Shown: piece by piece, positions 8,162-14,482 of the stretch | How the letters are laid out: each line of letters begins with the position of its first letter | Position numbering within the stretch: position 1 is the first letter of the stretch | NCBI GenBank assembly: GCA_023415335.1 | Contig: JAEZLD010000167.1 | Location: 1 to 28,228 of the forward strand | Source: Bacillota bacterium | GTDB taxonomy: Bacteria; Bacillota; Clostridia; Clostridiales; Caloramatoraceae | DNA: 28,228 nt | Direction: 5' to 3' | Position numbers and translations under genes: made by a program | Notes under the pieces: generated by a model | The model's database searches: none | Seen by the model: only the letters and a program-made list of their open reading frames with translations | What the model was told of the DNA's origin: nothing

Positions 8162-8536
8162 ATGTCACTGTTTAACAGGAAAAGGGATAAAAAAAGTGAG
8201 GAGTGCAAATGCGGGGAAAGCTGCAGCTGCAAGAATGGAGATGATAGCTCCTGCTGCTGCAAAGAAGGCAGCACAAGAGACGGCATGGCTCCAGTCAGCA
8301 TAAAAATACTTGGTTATGGCTGCCAGAAATGCGATGACCTTATAAAATCCGCTAAAGAGGCTCTCCTTGAGCTTGGGATGGATGAGTCCATAGAGCATGT
8401 AACTGACCTTGTTGAGATTGCCTCATATGGAGTAATGAGCACCCCTGCCCTGGTTATTGACAGTAAGGTGGTTTCATTGGGAAAGGTACTGAAAAAGGAT
8501 GAGGTAATAGAGCTTATAAAAAAAGCCCGGGAATAG
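8162..8536 (+). CDS. Thioredoxin-like CXXC protein with Cys-rich N-terminal tail
   Basis: A 124-residue protein. Residues 45-124 match the small thioredoxin_3 family (redox-active disulfide / MTH895-like): IKILGYGCQKCDDL with the CXXC pair Cys54-Cys57, then the cis-proline segment MSTPALVIDSKV. The first 44 residues are unusual: a basic start (FNRKRDKKS) then seven cysteines at 15, 17, 21, 23, 31, 32 and 33 in CXC and CCC clusters. Such clusters suggest binding of a soft metal or a thiol relay. GGAGG precedes the ATG. The gene stands alone, converging with rsgA; no permease or ArsR gene, often seen beside this family, is adjacent. Confidence 0.85.
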   Translation: MSLFNRKRDKKSEECKCGESCSCKNGDDSSCCCKEGSTRDGMAPVSIKILGYGCQKCDDLIKSAKEALLELGMDESIEHVTDLVEIASYGVMSTPALVIDSKVVSLGKVLKKDEVIELIKKARE

Positions 8537-8589
8537 GGACTCTTAGGGATTACTTTAGCTAAAGGATAAAATGAATATATATAACTAAT

Positions 8590-8624
8590 GAAGAGGGGAT
8601 TTCGCGCGTAGAAATCCCCTCTTC
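8590..8624. terminator. Bidirectional terminator between the CXXC gene and rsgA
   Basis: GAAGAGGGGATTTC (8590-8603) is perfectly complementary to GAAATCCCCTCTTC (8611-8624), a 14-bp stem with a 7-nt loop, in the gap between convergent genes. Flanking T tracts are poor, but the stem is strong on both strands. It ends 3 nt from the rsgA stop codon. Confidence 0.7.
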
Positions 8625-8626
8625 CT

Positions 8627-9691
8627 CTAGAGCTCAATATTTACTGCAGCTCTTTCATAGCCTTTTCCCTTTTGTTTCTTATTCATTATTCTCTCAAGGT
8701 TTTTCTGCTTCTGCTCCATGAACCTAAGCTCCCTTTGCAGCTTTCTGAAGCTGTCCAGCCTTTCCTGGGTTAGGCTTCCGTTTATTATAGCCTCCCTGAC
8801 TGCACAGCCTGGCTCCTTTAAGTGGCAGCAGTCCTTAAACCTGCAGCCTTTGGCAATCTCCTCAACATCATCAAATATATTTCCAAGGGCATCATCCCCG
8901 TCCCAAAGCTGCAGCTCCCTCATGCCAGGGGTATCTATAAGCACCCCGCCTTCTGGAAGCATCACCAGCTCCCTTGTGGTTGTGGTATGCCGTCCCTTGT
9001 CTCCTGTACTGCTTATGGACTGTGTCTTTAGCTCATCCCTTCCAAGCATGTAGTTTATAAGAGTAGACTTTCCAACTCCGGATGAACCAACAAGGGCTAC
9101 AGTCATGCCTTCTTTCATGTAGGTCCTAAGCTGTTCCATCCCTTCTCCTTTTAAGGAGCTTATGGAATAAACCGGAACACCCATGGCCGCTTCCTGTGCC
9201 TCCTGCAGCTTTTCCTCAACGTCTCCACACAAATCCGCCTTGCCCAAAACTACTATAGGGGATGCGTTGCTTTCCCATGCCATAACCAGGTATCTCTCCA
9301 GCCTTCTTACGCTGAAGTTCTGGTTCAGTGACATAACTATGAAAACAGTATCTACATTGGCAGCCACTATCTGCTCCCTTGTTGTGGTACCTGCTGCCTT
9401 TCTGGTTATGCTGCTCTTTCTGGGAAGTACAGCATGTATTGTGGCACTTCCCTGTGACGCTCTTTCCTCTACTGCAGCCCAGTCTCCTGTAGCAGGATAC
9501 AGTCCCTCCTCCTCTGCAGCATAGTGAAGCCTTCCCGAAACCTGCCCCGTGAGGAGCCCCTTCTCTGTATACACCTTGTACATGCCTCTGTATTCAGTTC
9601 CAATCCTTCCGGGTACTAAGCCCTGTTTTCTATAATCCGTGAATTCCTTCTCTCGTTCAATGCTCCAGCCTAATCTATATAAAACCTCTAT
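8627..9691 (-). CDS. rsgA: Ribosome small-subunit-dependent GTPase A, apparent AUA start
   Basis: RsgA is a circularly permuted GTPase that assists late 30S ribosome assembly. The protein has an N-terminal OB fold, then the GTPase motifs in permuted order: LGKADL (G4), GSSGVGKST (G1) and DTPG (G3). A zinc knuckle with the C-x4-C-x-H-x5-C pattern in CRFKDCCHLKEPGCAV and a helical tail follow. G4 reads GKAD rather than the usual NKxD. The first ATG in frame (9583) would cut into the first OB strand and lacks a properly spaced ribosome binding site. The frame stays open and homologous further upstream (YRLGWSIE, GLVPGRIGTEYRG) to an ATA at 9691-9689, 8 nt after AGGAG and overlapping the stop of the preceding gene. 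I place the start there, giving 354 residues. The alternative is -1 frameshifting from the upstream gene. Confidence 0.9.
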   Translation of the reverse strand: MEVLYRLGWSIEREKEFTDYRKQGLVPGRIGTEYRGMYKVYTEKGLLTGQVSGRLHYAAEEEGLYPATGDWAAVEERASQGSATIHAVLPRKSSITRKAAGTTTREQIVAANVDTVFIVMSLNQNFSVRRLERYLVMAWESNASPIVVLGKADLCGDVEEKLQEAQEAAMGVPVYSISSLKGEGMEQLRTYMKEGMTVALVGSSGVGKSTLINYMLGRDELKTQSISSTGDKGRHTTTTRELVMLPEGGVLIDTPGMRELQLWDGDDALGNIFDDVEEIAKGCRFKDCCHLKEPGCAVREAIINGSLTQERLDSFRKLQRELRFMEQKQKNLERIMNKKQKGKGYERAAVNIEL

Positions 9692-9984
9692 ACTACCAGC
9701 TCCTTTTTACCTTCCAGCTTTGTGTTTTTCCATATAATCTTCCTTATGCTATCCTCAGAGAGGCTGAACTCCTCCATAAGGGTCCTTATTTCAACACCCT
9801 CCCTGTAAAGACAGCATATGCTTCTATTCCTTTCATCCATCATGGCTCTGGTTCCGTTCATTTCCCCCCATGATGCTCTTTCCTTGTCAGCCCTGGGAAT
9901 ATATATGAGCTCCCCCTGGGCATATTTCTGCAGCTCCCTAAGAAGCCTATCCGGCAAAATATCCTTCCCGTTTTTGTAACTCAA
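9688..9984 (-). CDS. CD3324-family (Mor-like) helix-turn-helix protein
   Basis: A 98-residue protein. Its N-terminus, SYKNGKDILPDRLLRELQ followed by KYAQGELIYIPR and ASWGE, matches what I recall of the CD3324 family of Clostridia. The C-terminal half, NRSICCLYREGVEI followed by EEFSLSEDSIRKII, is a helix-turn-helix of the Mor/sigma-like type, so it may bind nucleic acid. The TTG at 9984 is preferred over the ATG at 10017, because AGGAGG lies 9 nt before the TTG and the family homology begins there. It is co-transcribed with rsgA, and its TAG stop overlaps the proposed rsgA ATA start. The molecular function of the family is not known to me. Confidence 0.75.
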   Translation of the reverse strand: MSYKNGKDILPDRLLRELQKYAQGELIYIPRADKERASWGEMNGTRAMMDERNRSICCLYREGVEIRTLMEEFSLSEDSIRKIIWKNTKLEGKKELVV

Positions 9985-10048
9985 CGATGAAAACCTCCTC
10001 TTTATCCAAACCTTCATAAGCCTTCAATATTGCATTTGTCTTCATCAT
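9947..10048 (-). CDS. Short ORF (33 codons) overlapping the CD3324-family gene
   Basis: An ORF starting MMKTNAILKAYEGLDK begins 5 nt after a strong AAGGAGG and ends at 9947, overlapping the TTG start of the CD3324-family gene by 38 nt in another frame. The ribosome binding site of the CD3324 gene lies within it. It is the first translatable start after the second terminator hairpin. It may be a coupling peptide that delivers ribosomes to the next start, or the AAGGAGG may simply be an upstream loading site. I recognise no homologue. Confidence 0.4.
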   Translation of the reverse strand: MMKTNAILKAYEGLDKEEVFIVELQKREGYFAG

Positions 10049-10075
10049 ATCCACCTCCTTGTTTAATTTTGGGTA

Positions 10076-10108
10076 TAAAAATACCGTGGAATAAAACCAT
10101 CCACGGTA
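10076..10108 (-). terminator. Second (proximal) terminator hairpin in the rsgA operon leader
   Basis: On the minus strand TACCGTGGA (10108-10100) pairs with TCCACGGTA (10090-10082), a 9-bp stem with a 9-nt loop, followed by five Ts. It ends about 28 nt before the start of the 33-codon ORF, so any operon transcript must read through it. Confidence 0.75.
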
Positions 10109-10123
10109 CATAAAAATGGGCAT

Positions 10124-10145
10124 AAAAAAACACGGCTTAGCCGCG
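10124..10145 (-). terminator. First terminator hairpin in the rsgA operon leader
   Basis: On the minus strand CGCGGC and GCCGTG close a TAA loop (10145-10131), followed directly by seven Ts (10130-10124). An alternative pairing of its 5' arm with 10236-10240 would open it. Confidence 0.7.
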
Positions 10146-10330
10146 CCTGCACTTTTATATAAATCAGGTGACGGTTTGATTTACCAGGCAGCAGAAAAAG
10201 ACACTCCTAGAGTGCAAAAATTTAGCTGCATCCCTGGCGCTATTCAGTTAATATACAACCACCATTTCATTCCTTAACTTCATCATTTAACAACACTCCT
10301 TTCACCTGAAAAATTCTATTTAATGGTATA
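10131..10330 (-). ncRNA. Candidate cis-regulatory attenuator leader of the CD3324-rsgA operon
   Basis: The transcript from the promoter at 10336-10364 starts near 10330 and contains a 12-codon ORF (10286-10248) and several exclusive pairings. (1) CCAGG and GCAGC at 10225-10237 pair with GCTGC and CTGG at 10184-10192, enclosing a small hairpin at 10201-10215. (2) Alternatively GCGCC and TGCA (10240-10227) pair with TGCA and GGCGC (10151-10143), which takes three bases from the first terminator stem. (3) TCAGGTGA (10309-10302), just 5' of the leader ribosome binding site, is fully complementary to TCACCTGA (10171-10164). This is the architecture of translation-dependent attenuation. I do not recognise it as a known Rfam class; the pairings are by eye. 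Confidence 0.6.
10248..10286 (-). CDS. Leader peptide MMKLRNEMVVVY
   Basis: A 12-codon ORF with an AAAGGAG Shine-Dalgarno 9 nt before its first ATG. It ends in a TAA 7 nt before the first arm of the switching hairpins. Position, size and spacing suggest that a ribosome translating or pausing on it would decide which downstream pairing forms. The codons are ordinary, with no run of one amino acid as in amino-acid attenuators, so a ribosome-targeting stress or drug is a more natural signal. This is inference. Confidence 0.6.
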   Translation of the reverse strand: MMKLRNEMVVVY

Positions 10331-10335
10331 TGGAT

Positions 10336-10364
10336 ATTATAATACCAAAGCATGGCAATAGCAA
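10336..10364 (-). promoter_or_regulatory. Sigma-A promoter of the CD3324-rsgA operon
   Basis: On the minus strand TTGCTA (10364-10359) and a perfect TATAAT (10341-10336) are exactly 17 bp apart. Transcription would start near 10330, about 44 nt before the leader peptide ATG and roughly 280 nt before the 33-codon ORF. Confidence 0.7.
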
Positions 10365-10738
10365 CCTTTATATGGGAATTAATGCTTCACCCTCTGGTAT
10401 TGTATTAGCCAAGGGACAGCACAGAGTGCATTCCCTACAACTTACCCCGCCGGGTTGGCGCAGAGTCCCCCCCCTATAAAAAATCGCTTACTATTGCTTG
10501 TATATGGTTTAATTCTGAAAAGCCCTGTCAGTTTCAAATGGGCTTTTCTACCACTTCTCTTCACTTTTCACTTTTCACTCAAATGCAAGGCGGCCATGGG
10601 CCGCCCTGCCATGTTACTAGGCGGAAAACCACCCTTTATCCTGAATCATTTCTCTACCATCCCCTTTCAGCTTACTCACCGGCTGTCTTTATTATCCCAC
10701 ATATCCCAAATGAAGGGCAATGGAAAGAAACCTTTTAA
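10365..10738. other. Gene-free stretch with GC-rich hairpins and repeat fragments
   Basis: No supported gene lies here. It holds a fragment of the intergenic repeat family (GGCGCAGAGTCCC at 10457-10469, shared with 15219-15231) and a 9-bp stem GAAAAGCCC / GGGCTTTTC (10517-10548). A direct repeat of TTTTCAC lies near 10565-10580. A very GC-rich stem GGCGGCC-ATG-GGCCGCC (10589-10605) is extendable to 10585-10609 with one mismatch. The AAAAGCCC stem may terminate the minus-strand gene above it, about 190 nt after its stop. Confidence 0.6.
10517..10548 (-). terminator. Possible terminator downstream of the unrecognised 719-residue gene
   Basis: GAAAAGCCC pairs with GGGCTTTTC over 9 bp around a 14-nt loop. 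The Ts are inside the stem and the distance from the stop codon is large, so the assignment is tentative. Confidence 0.35.
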
Positions 10739-12898
10739 CTATTTTTTCCTACGTTTCTTTGCAAGTACTCCCTTGAGCCTATCCATAAATCCCTTTTTAG
10801 GAACAGCAGAACTTTGTCTTATAATCTCACCCCACATTACAGGCACCTTAAGCCTTCTTGCCTTAAGCTCCCTTCTCACATCCAAATCCAGCCTCTTCCT
10901 GAATATAGCCGGCTGGCCGTATATAGCATACCTGAGCATTTCTCCTGCACTCTGTATGCTGCATTTCCCATCTGAAAGCTTATATTCTCCCCTAAGGTAA
11001 TAAAAGAAATATATTACAAACTGGAGGAACACGTTGTAGCCATTCAGCTTATCCTCCTCAAGGTAATCCTGTACAAATTTCATATATTTCTGATAAAACT
11101 CATGTACATGGTCTCCTGCGCGGAAAGAATACACAAGGCTTCTATGGTCCTCAGGAGTCTTTACAAGAGGCATAAGCATTGGAATGCACCAGTCTTGAAA
11201 ATGCCTTAATCTATCTCCATGGAGGAACATTATACTTGGCATCCCCTCCAGTATGGTGTTCAGGGAATATCCTCCTCCCCCTGCAGTCTCCAGCCATATT
11301 CCGAAGTCTGCAAAGAAAAGCATATCAGGCACTGTCTTGATTCCATATTCCTTCTTAAGTCTTCTGACATATTCTATGAGCTCTCTTTTCCCAGACAATG
11401 TTTTGTCCAGTGGAAGGCCATTTTCTATGCTGTTTATAAGCATCTGACAGGCAACCAGGTCAAGATACTGATCATGCTCTGCCAGCTCCGGTAAAAGCCT
11501 TTCGCATTGTTCAAAAAGCTTCCATGGAGATTTAAACATTTTCATATATGCCATTAAAACAGGAGAATAATATTCCTGAGAAAGCTCAGGAGTACCTAGA
11601 AGTACACCACTGCACCACTGCTCAAAAAGCTTTTGTTTATTTTCAGAAGCCTCCAGCCTTACAAGATACTCCTCATATACAAGCCTTGCCCCTCCCATTT
11701 CGCAAAGCTCCTGCCTGGCAGCTTCCTGTCCCTCCGGTGGCAGTTTGTCCATATTATTCACAAAGGACCCTGTGAGCTTATCTAAAGCTTCCCTGGAGCT
11801 TATACATTTAAGCAGGGAAAGGATTATCCCCACTTCAACATCACCCTTCAGAGGCTCTGTTACAAAGTTTATATCATAGGCCTTTTGTGCCAGAGCATTG
11901 CTGCAGCTGCTTATAAGGCTGTTTATGTGTGTATTGCTCTCCGCTTGCTCCCAGGAAAGGGCCTGGGACTGCAATGCCTCACCCGTTATTCTCATGTAAA
12001 ATGCAGCCCTTTCTATGTTAGGGTCCATTCTCATGAGGTTGCACATAGCTTCAGGTCTTTTACCATTTATAAGAAAGCTGTCAAATGCAGCTCTCTTTGA
12101 CGGGAGGAGCCCCGTAAGCAGCTGGAAGGCCTCTGATGCTGTACAGCCTGTTTCCTCTGAAAGCAGCCTATCTAAACACTCACAAAGTACACAGGCGGCA
12201 CTTTCCAGAGATATAGCTTCTCCAAGACTCTCCAATGCCTTAGCCCCAAAGGAAGCAACCTCCATTAGCTGCTCCTTATCTGAGCCTTCCATTAGTCCCT
12301 CCATATATGGACGGAAGGGTTTATAAATCTCCTTTATAGCCTTAGGACAGCTATACTTGTTTACAAATCTCAAAGCCTTGGTGACGCCCTCATAGTCGGG
12401 TTTCTTTTCCTGGTCGCTTATAATCAGGAAAAGCTCACAAAAGCTGTCTATGTCCTCTCCAATACAACTGTAGCTGAAGCTTGACAGCAGCTCCCTCATG
12501 GAATCTAAAAGCTCCCCTGAGCTTAAAAGACCGTACTCTGCAAGGCGTGCATACTTAAAGCTCCTGCCCTGGCCGGGAAACTCGTTTCTCTTAAAATCGA
12601 AGGTTCTGGCAAACACATTTGTATAAAGCTCCTCCTCCATTAAAGGAGGGTGTATTACAAGAAGTCTGTTGCCCTTTTTATCCAAAGCAAGCTCCTCAAA
12701 TTTTCGGCTACTTATGACTTTTTCCGGAAAGCAGGCTTTTACCGCCTCTGTCCATAGCTTCAGATTATTTTTAGTATCTATTATCAATACGGGATGTCCG
12801 CTGAAGCTGGAATCGATAACCCCGCTTATAATTTCAGAAAAAATATGGGATGGCTTCTTCTTTAAAAACGACGAAATATCATCATAGGTTTGCTCCAT
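10739..12898 (-). CDS. Uncharacterised large soluble protein
   Basis: I do not recognise this 719-residue protein. It has no signal peptide or transmembrane helix and looks mostly helical, with many Leu- and Glu-rich amphipathic segments and about 15 cysteines without metal-site spacing. Residues 30-110 look alpha/beta (HPVLIIDTKNN, RLLVIHPPL). A glycine cluster WLETAGGGGYSL lies about two thirds along, and the C-terminus is strongly basic (VLAKKRRKK), suggesting contact with nucleic acid or membrane. The second ATG (12898) is chosen over 12904, because GGGGAG abuts the first ATG but lies 6 nt before the second. It is a single-gene unit. It could be the effector or scaffold of an uncharacterised system, but nothing nearby defines one. 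Confidence 0.7.
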   Translation of the reverse strand: MEQTYDDISSFLKKKPSHIFSEIISGVIDSSFSGHPVLIIDTKNNLKLWTEAVKACFPEKVISSRKFEELALDKKGNRLLVIHPPLMEEELYTNVFARTFDFKRNEFPGQGRSFKYARLAEYGLLSSGELLDSMRELLSSFSYSCIGEDIDSFCELFLIISDQEKKPDYEGVTKALRFVNKYSCPKAIKEIYKPFRPYMEGLMEGSDKEQLMEVASFGAKALESLGEAISLESAACVLCECLDRLLSEETGCTASEAFQLLTGLLPSKRAAFDSFLINGKRPEAMCNLMRMDPNIERAAFYMRITGEALQSQALSWEQAESNTHINSLISSCSNALAQKAYDINFVTEPLKGDVEVGIILSLLKCISSREALDKLTGSFVNNMDKLPPEGQEAARQELCEMGGARLVYEEYLVRLEASENKQKLFEQWCSGVLLGTPELSQEYYSPVLMAYMKMFKSPWKLFEQCERLLPELAEHDQYLDLVACQMLINSIENGLPLDKTLSGKRELIEYVRRLKKEYGIKTVPDMLFFADFGIWLETAGGGGYSLNTILEGMPSIMFLHGDRLRHFQDWCIPMLMPLVKTPEDHRSLVYSFRAGDHVHEFYQKYMKFVQDYLEEDKLNGYNVFLQFVIYFFYYLRGEYKLSDGKCSIQSAGEMLRYAIYGQPAIFRKRLDLDVRRELKARRLKVPVMWGEIIRQSSAVPKKGFMDRLKGVLAKKRRKK

Positions 12899-13008
12899 TG
12901 TCATCTCCCCTTATAATATCCTGCATATCTTCATTATACTTGTTTGTTGGAGTATATTCTACAAAAATTTAATAATTTGCTTTCTTAGTCATATGCTGCA
13001 CAAAAACA

Positions 13009-13048
13009 ATACAGCCCTTCATGAATAAAATATCATGAGGGGCTGTAT
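13009..13048 (-). terminator. Terminator of the sigma/anti-sigma operon
   Basis: ATACAGCCCTTCATGA (13009-13024) pairs with TCATGAGGGGCTGTAT (13033-13048) over 16 positions with one G-U, around an 8-nt loop. On the minus strand it is followed by TGTTTTTG. It lies about 80 nt after the DUF4179 stop codon. Confidence 0.7.
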
Positions 13049-13092
13049 ATTGTAGCATATTACTCTTGTATAATATTTTATAAATTTCCAGT

Positions 13093-13120
13093 GTCATACG
13101 CTGCTATGCAGCGTTATGAC
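13093..13120. repeat. Inverted repeat just after the DUF4179 gene
   Basis: GTCATACGCTGC (13093-13104) is matched by GCAGCGTTATGAC (13108-13120), a 12-bp stem with one bulged base and a TAT loop, 10 nt past the stop codon. There is no T tract, so it may protect mRNA ends or be a protein site rather than a terminator. Confidence 0.5.
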
Positions 13121-13130
13121 CGGCACCAGT

Positions 13131-14480
13131 TTACCTTATAGGGATTTTAACGTTGATATCTGCCTTATATGCTGGATGCTGTCTTTCAAGCTTAATTATT
13201 CCATCCTGTGGCTTTTTAATATCAAATAGATGTTCTGTGCAGTGTGTGTCTTCTGTTGCCCCGGACTGACCGCTTTCCATTTGATTAAACTCTGTGCCAT
13301 CGCTGAACCAGTAGTTCCAGCCCAATGCTGGGCTCATAGCATAATCATCAGAACAATCAATGTCTATATCAATAGTTTCCCCCTTATCCTTTACCTTCTC
13401 TATTTTCATGTCTGGTACTATACCCCTAGAATCTGTCATAGTACTATTATTTAAATCCAATGTAACGTTTACCATATCCTTGGGGAGCATTAAGGCTGAC
13501 TTAACACATAAAGTCAAACTGTCTGAAACAGAGTAATAATCACTGGCAAGGAAATACTTCCTATATCCTTGTTCTACCAGGTCTCCTCTTATGCAGGTGA
13601 TTCCATATTCCATAGGCATTTCATCACCGCTGTCATCTATAAGTGCCAAATTAAGGCTCTGTACAAGTTCAGTATTAGAGCTATCGATTTTAAGGTTTAC
13701 TACAGAGCAGGTTGGGTAAACAACAAGGGATTCAAGGTATAACTTTTGTCCTCCAATTTGTATCGTCCGGTTTAAAGAGTATACCTTCTCCTTAACCCTC
13801 TCCTCCATATGGAAGTTAAAATCAAACCGGTCTCCAGTATCAGTTGGATGACTTCTCGTATTAAGGTCCTCTTGGGCTATAGAAAGTTCAACATGCAAAT
13901 CAGTATGAAAGCTGGTTTCGTCCAGATTTCTGGTCATTACAAGCATTTCACCTTCCTTGTAGGCACCATTGGGAATCTGCCCTCCCATGGATATGTCCTG
14001 CCCAGTTAGAGTATCTTCAATGCGCGTATCACATACACTAATATTTTTTCCTTTAAGGGTTTCATCCAGCTTTGTAAACCTGAACACCATTATCAGGTGT
14101 GATTTGTCCTCCATTGCATACACCAGTTCCAGCTCATTATTTCCAGATATACTTTTTTGCCCTATATGCTGTGCATATTCATTGTCAAATGCCCTCTGGT
14201 AGCTGTTAGTCCAGGATACGGACTCCACCAGCTTCCTCAGTACGGGTATGTCATACATGGTTTGTGCAAAGGCAGTGGATGTGTTAATAGCAAGAACAAA
14301 GCATAGAAATAATACCGCTATTGAACCTGCAAAGGAGCCTGCAAAAGCGGCCCTTCTCCTGCTCCTTATCCTTGCTTTTGTTCTTGTTTTTATATAGTTA
14401 AACCTCTCTGGTATAGCATTGCTATCCTCCATCAGCTGGGAAAATTCAGCATTCCTGTTCTCAGTATAATTCTTATCCAT
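13131..14480 (-). CDS. DUF4179-type membrane anti-sigma factor
   Basis: A 449-residue protein. A cytoplasmic N-terminus of about 45 residues with a basic run (KTRTKARIRSRRR) precedes one transmembrane helix (about 44-70), and the segment AFAQTMYDIPVLRKLVESVSW then opens the DUF4179 domain. The remaining ~350 residues are beta-rich and outside the cell, in the manner of DUF4179/DUF5643 proteins. The gene begins 2 nt after the sigma factor stop codon, so the two are coupled. By analogy with such pairs it should bind the sigma factor through its N-terminus and release it on an external signal. The signal is not deducible here. Confidence 0.85.
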   Translation of the reverse strand: MDKNYTENRNAEFSQLMEDSNAIPERFNYIKTRTKARIRSRRRAAFAGSFAGSIAVLFLCFVLAINTSTAFAQTMYDIPVLRKLVESVSWTNSYQRAFDNEYAQHIGQKSISGNNELELVYAMEDKSHLIMVFRFTKLDETLKGKNISVCDTRIEDTLTGQDISMGGQIPNGAYKEGEMLVMTRNLDETSFHTDLHVELSIAQEDLNTRSHPTDTGDRFDFNFHMEERVKEKVYSLNRTIQIGGQKLYLESLVVYPTCSVVNLKIDSSNTELVQSLNLALIDDSGDEMPMEYGITCIRGDLVEQGYRKYFLASDYYSVSDSLTLCVKSALMLPKDMVNVTLDLNNSTMTDSRGIVPDMKIEKVKDKGETIDIDIDCSDDYAMSPALGWNYWFSDGTEFNQMESGQSGATEDTHCTEHLFDIKKPQDGIIKLERQHPAYKADINVKIPIR

Positions 14481-14482
14481 AT

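Noticed and set aside
9688..9710. -1 frameshift fusing the CD3324-family protein to RsgA
   Set aside because: AAAAAG occurs just before the overlap and the frames fit a -1 shift, but there is no canonical slippery heptamer, and the well-placed AGGAG before ATA explains the full RsgA frame more simply. Kept as an alternative, not as the call.
10081..10330. Known riboswitch class (SAM, THF, c-di-GMP, T-box) in the rsgA leader
   Set aside because: None of the conserved cores I know (for example AGGTGGTACC or the GEMM tetraloop arrangement) is present; the leader ORF plus terminators fit attenuation better.
10455..11000. 181-codon + strand ORF
   Set aside because: Mostly antisense to the 719-residue gene and runs through GC-rich hairpins; composition is not protein-like and there is no ribosome binding site.
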